Below, piece after piece: positions 46,022 to 64,000 of a DNA stretch of 64,000 nucleotides. Position numbers and translations under genes: made by a program. The stretch's first letter is position 1; each line of letters begins with the position of its first letter. The notes beneath the pieces were generated by a model. That model had not been told where the DNA came from. It made no database searches and worked only from the letters and a program-made list of their open reading frames with translations. The stretch is from contig NZ_CP102770.1 of assembly GCF_038561935.1 (NCBI RefSeq), positions 5,518,001-5,582,000 of the forward strand, given 5' to 3'. The DNA comes from Myxococcus stipitatus. Its GTDB lineage: Bacteria > Myxococcota > Myxococcia > Myxococcales > Myxococcaceae.

Positions 46022-47047
46022 ATGTCAGCCTCCCCACGTCCCCTCACGGAAGAGACCCGCCCGGCGCAAGGGGCCACGCCCCTGGAGATGAACGCCATCG
46101 TCCTGGAACAACATGGGCCGCCCGAGGTGCTGCGAGTACGGCGGCTTCCCGTTCCGGCCTTGCAGGACAAGGGTGTGCTGGTGCGCGTGCGCGCCACCGC
46201 GGTGAGCCCGGGTGACTGCCGCATGCGCGCCCACAAATCTCCCAGGGATGAGCAGCGCGGCCCGAAGCGCGTCGGGCTGGACGTCGCGGGTGAGGTGGTG
46301 AGCGTGGGCAGCGCCGTCACCCACCTGACGCCCGGGGAGTGCGTGTATGGCTTCAGCATGAGGTCCGTGGCGAGCGCGGAGTACGCGCTGCTGCCGGGCT
46401 CCTCCGTGGTCGCGATGCCCTCCTCTCTGACCTTCCAGCAAGCCGCCGCGGTGCCCCTCTCCGCCACCACGGCGCTGCAGGCGCTGCGGGACGTGGCCCA
46501 GGTGAAACCGGGAGAGAAGGTGCTCGTCGTGGGAGCGTCGGGGGGCGTGGGCTCCTTCGCCGTGCAGCTGGCCCGCATCCTGGGGGCCGACGTCACCGGG
46601 GTGTGCTCCGCGCGGCATGTGGCGCTCGTGCGGGAGCTGGGCGCAAGCCGCGTGCTGGACCACGGCCAGACGGACTTCACGCGAGCGGCGGAGCGCTACG
46701 ACGTCGTGTTCAACACCACGTTCGCCCGCACCTTCCTCGCGTGCCGCCGGGTGCTCGCGCGGACAGGCCGCTACGTCACCGTGGCGCAGCCTCCGCCCCG
46801 GATGGACCGGATGCTCGGCCCGCTGCTCCCCGGGCCTCGCTTCCTGGCGGCGTCCGTCACACCACGCGGCGACGACTTGCGGCAGCTCGGCGCCTGGATT
46901 GACTCCGGCCAGCTGCTGCCCGTCGTCAGTGAGGTGTTCCCCGCCACACGCTTCGCGGAGGCCCACCGGGCCTGCGAGGCCGGGCGGTCCGGCGGAAAGC
47001 TCGTGGTGGACATGGAGGCACTCACCCAGGCCGGGGTCACCCCCTAG
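46022..47047 (+). CDS. Zinc-free medium-chain dehydrogenase/reductase (quinone-oxidoreductase type)
   Basis: 341 aa. The start ATG at 46022 follows AGGAAGCGAC; an internal ATG at residue 23 (MNAIVLEQHGPPEVLRV) matches the usual N-terminus of the family, so the first ~22 residues are either an extension or untranslated. GroES-like half: VRATAVSPGDCRM, GLDVAGEVVSVGSAV. Rossmann motif: VLVVGASGGVGSFAVQLARILGA. C-terminal EVFPATRFAEAHRACEAGRSGGKLVV is typical of NADPH:quinone reductase/reticulon-4-interacting-like enzymes. The structural-zinc Cys cluster is absent. It could be a double-bond reductase acting on the product or simply a passenger gene; its place in the same strand series suggests co-transcription. 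Confidence 0.9.
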   Translation: MSASPRPLTEETRPAQGATPLEMNAIVLEQHGPPEVLRVRRLPVPALQDKGVLVRVRATAVSPGDCRMRAHKSPRDEQRGPKRVGLDVAGEVVSVGSAVTHLTPGECVYGFSMRSVASAEYALLPGSSVVAMPSSLTFQQAAAVPLSATTALQALRDVAQVKPGEKVLVVGASGGVGSFAVQLARILGADVTGVCSARHVALVRELGASRVLDHGQTDFTRAAERYDVVFNTTFARTFLACRRVLARTGRYVTVAQPPPRMDRMLGPLLPGPRFLAASVTPRGDDLRQLGAWIDSGQLLPVVSEVFPATRFAEAHRACEAGRSGGKLVVDMEALTQAGVTP

Positions 47048-47070
47048 CCTCGGGGCCGGGCCTTCCGTCC

Positions 47071-48369
47071 ATGAAAACGAAGAGCGCCACCTTCGGCAGC
47101 GCGTCCCCGCTCCGCGCCCCAGGGATGGGACTGTTGCTGCTCGTCCCGTTCGTCGCGATCACACTCGCCACTCGCGCGTACGTGTGCCCACCGGCCTATG
47201 TCGACCTCGACTTCAGCGCGTACTGGGCGGCGGCCCGGCTGGCCTTCTCACCGGAGGGCTCGCCCTATGACTGGGTGAACCTGGCGCGGGTGGGGAAGGG
47301 CTGGCTGCCGGGGCATGCGTCCGTGCCGCCATTCATCTACACCCCGGCCGCACTGTGGGTGTTCGGGGTGTTCCAGGGCCTGGAGTTCACCACCGCGGCC
47401 CGCCTCATGCTCGTCGTCAACATCCTCGCCGCGGCGAGCGCGTTCGCCTTCCTGTCGCGCACGCTCGAGCCGAGGGGCTCGCGACGGGTGCTCCTGAGCT
47501 GGACCCTCTACACGCTGCTCTTCGCGCCGCTCTACGACTCGCTGGGCCTGGGGCAGGTGAACCCGGTGCTGCTGCTGCTGTTGTGCATCGCATGGTATTC
47601 GTATCAGAATGACCGATTGGCCTGGGCCGGAGGGCTGGCCACCGCGGCGGCGGTGTTCCTCAAGTTCCACTTCGGCCTGCTGCTGCTGCCGGTGCTGCTG
47701 CGCAGGCAATGGAGCCTGGCGCTGTGGGCCGTCGCCTTCCTCGGGCTGGGCGCGGGCCTGTCCGCGGCGGTCCTTCCCTTCGATGCGTGGGCGGAGTGGC
47801 ATGAACATGTCGTGAGCGGCAGCTCGCTCATCCGCGTGCCCAAGGGGCTGCCCGGCGTCTCGGAGCGGACCAACCTGAGCCTGCCGGGACTGACGGGGCG
47901 ATTCCTCCTGAGGAACGCGGTCTTCCCCAACAACCCCATCCCTCGCGAGGTGGCCTCCCTGGTGGCCACGGCGCTGTGCGCGCTGCTCGTGGGGGCCATG
48001 GCGTGGGTGTTGTCTCGCTCCAGTCGCCTGCCGAGGACACCCGAGCGGGCCAACTGGGAGGTCTGCCTGGTGCTGGCCACGGCCTTCGAGGTGTCTCCCG
48101 TCTCGTGGGCCCCCCACCTCATGTTCCTCCTCCCGGTCATGTACCTGCTGGGCCGCGACGTGGTGCTGGAGCCTGGGGCGCCCGTGCCCCAGCGGGTCCT
48201 GCTGGGGACGCTCATCCTGGTCCTGGCCGTGCACCCCGTCTTCCTCATGGCTCAGGACCTCAGGGTCGTCCTGACGGTGGCCACGCTCCGCGCCCTGGCG
48301 ACGCTCACGCTGTGGAGCACCCTGGCGGTGGTGCTGCTGCGCCGGTCCAGCGGACTTTTCAATAGTTGA
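47071..48369 (+). CDS. Polytopic membrane protein, GT87 (DUF2029)-like glycosyltransferase
   Basis: 432 aa, mostly hydrophobic, with about ten membrane segments (the first near 18-36). The large first loop has LDFSAYWAAARLA with an acidic pair (DLD), then FIYTPAALWVFG; GLGQVNPVLLLLLC and AAVFLKFHFGLLLLP follow. This is the pattern of GT-C fold mannosyltransferase-like proteins of the GT87/DUF2029 family, which use polyprenyl-phosphate sugars on the outer side of the inner membrane. It lies 23 nt after the MDR gene, so probably the last gene of the operon. It could glycosylate the exported peptide or an envelope lipid; context does not decide. Confidence 0.78.
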   Translation: MKTKSATFGSASPLRAPGMGLLLLVPFVAITLATRAYVCPPAYVDLDFSAYWAAARLAFSPEGSPYDWVNLARVGKGWLPGHASVPPFIYTPAALWVFGVFQGLEFTTAARLMLVVNILAAASAFAFLSRTLEPRGSRRVLLSWTLYTLLFAPLYDSLGLGQVNPVLLLLLCIAWYSYQNDRLAWAGGLATAAAVFLKFHFGLLLLPVLLRRQWSLALWAVAFLGLGAGLSAAVLPFDAWAEWHEHVVSGSSLIRVPKGLPGVSERTNLSLPGLTGRFLLRNAVFPNNPIPREVASLVATALCALLVGAMAWVLSRSSRLPRTPERANWEVCLVLATAFEVSPVSWAPHLMFLLPVMYLLGRDVVLEPGAPVPQRVLLGTLILVLAVHPVFLMAQDLRVVLTVATLRALATLTLWSTLAVVLLRRSSGLFNS

Positions 48370-48397
48370 CACAAAACCTAGTATCGCTGGCGATACT
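48366..48397 (+). promoter_or_regulatory. Promoter-like element with an 18-bp perfect dyad operator upstream of NRPS-2
   Basis: TTGACA at 48366-48371 (overlapping the stop of the preceding gene) is followed by a perfect 8-2-8 dyad, AGTATCGC-TG-GCGATACT, at 48380-48397. Its right half contains GATACT, a possible -10, though 20 nt from TTGACA is longer than usual. A dyad of this size over a promoter is typical of TetR-like repressor sites; no regulator gene is in the window. Confidence 0.5.
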
Positions 48398-48418
48398 CAA
48401 TAAACCAGGAACGCCTGA

Positions 48419-48508
48419 ATGACGATGTATCTGCCAGTGCTCCAGGTCGCCGGCCGTTCATGGCCGTGTGTGTGGCCCTCCGGGCTTCGACTGTCGCTCG
48501 CTCGCTGA
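48419..48508 (+). CDS. Possible 29-aa leader peptide ahead of NRPS-2
   Basis: Reads MTMYLPVLQVAGRSWPCVWP followed by SGLRLSLAR, then TGA. An AGGA lies 8 nt before the ATG, better than any ribosome site visible before the NRPS start at 48567. It begins about 20 nt after the dyad and ends 58 nt before the NRPS ATG. It may be a translated leader influencing NRPS expression, a remnant, or chance. Confidence 0.3.
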   Translation: MTMYLPVLQVAGRSWPCVWPSGLRLSLAR

Positions 48509-48566
48509 ACCCCTCCCATCCGCCTTCGCGCGTCGCCTCCGCAGGCCGCCCCGAGTCGCCACCGAC

Positions 48567-64000
<15,434 letters not shown>

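Overview
The window is a high-GC, gene-dense stretch of secondary-metabolism DNA. Its giant hybrid PKS/NRPS genes, codon use and pathway mix suggest a myxobacterium (Myxococcus/Corallococcus/Archangium-like). That assignment is inferred from style; no taxonomic marker is present. Both ends cut through megasynthase genes: a PKS gene at the left edge and an NRPS gene at the right edge. I see no tRNA, rRNA, CRISPR array or insertion sequence.

Left block (1-11872, minus strand): five tightly packed genes read leftward. First come E1-alpha and E1-beta of a 2-oxoacid dehydrogenase. Next is an E2 lipoyl acyltransferase fused at its C-terminus to an acyl carrier protein (ACP). A fully reducing PKS module (KS-AT-DH-ER-KR-ACP) and the start of a further PKS protein follow. 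Four of the five genes overlap by 1-4 nt and the last gap is 22 nt. My reading is that E1/E2 decarboxylate a 2-oxo acid oxidatively and pass the acyl group from lipoyl to the fused ACP, giving the PKS its starter without a free CoA ester.

A 240-bp divergent intergenic region (11873-12113) separates this from the rightward block (12114-48369). That block encodes a type II thioesterase, an aldo/keto reductase, a 2OG-Fe(II) oxygenase-like protein, a cytochrome P450, a 9209-aa eight-module NRPS ending in a thioesterase, a SyrD/PvdE-type ABC exporter, an MDR oxidoreductase and a GT87-like membrane glycosyltransferase. Adenylation pocket residues read by eye give D-X, Ser, Asp, Gln, Gln, Gln, Glu, X. 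The Ser, Asp, Gln and Glu codes match or nearly match textbook codes; the two X codes are unassigned.

Right block (48567-64000+): a second NRPS that starts with a fatty-acyl-AMP ligase and ACP, then Gly, Phe (with two carrier domains in tandem), D-X (a close copy of module 1 of the first NRPS) and the beginning of a Ser module. A perfect 18-bp dyad, a TTGACA element and a 29-codon leader ORF with a good ribosome site lie just upstream.

The most striking DNA feature is inside the first NRPS. The three Gln modules are near-identical tandem repeats of about 3.16 kb, written in a pyrimidine-rich codon style (CTC, TCC, TCT, CTT) unlike the surrounding genes. A roughly 1.07-kb condensation-domain block in that style is duplicated almost perfectly in modules 7 and 8, with abrupt borders. 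The locus therefore records recent module duplication and conversion. Two differently initiated lines sit side by side (keto-acid dehydrogenase/PKS and FAAL), both encoding a D-X-Ser segment. I do not recognise the product.
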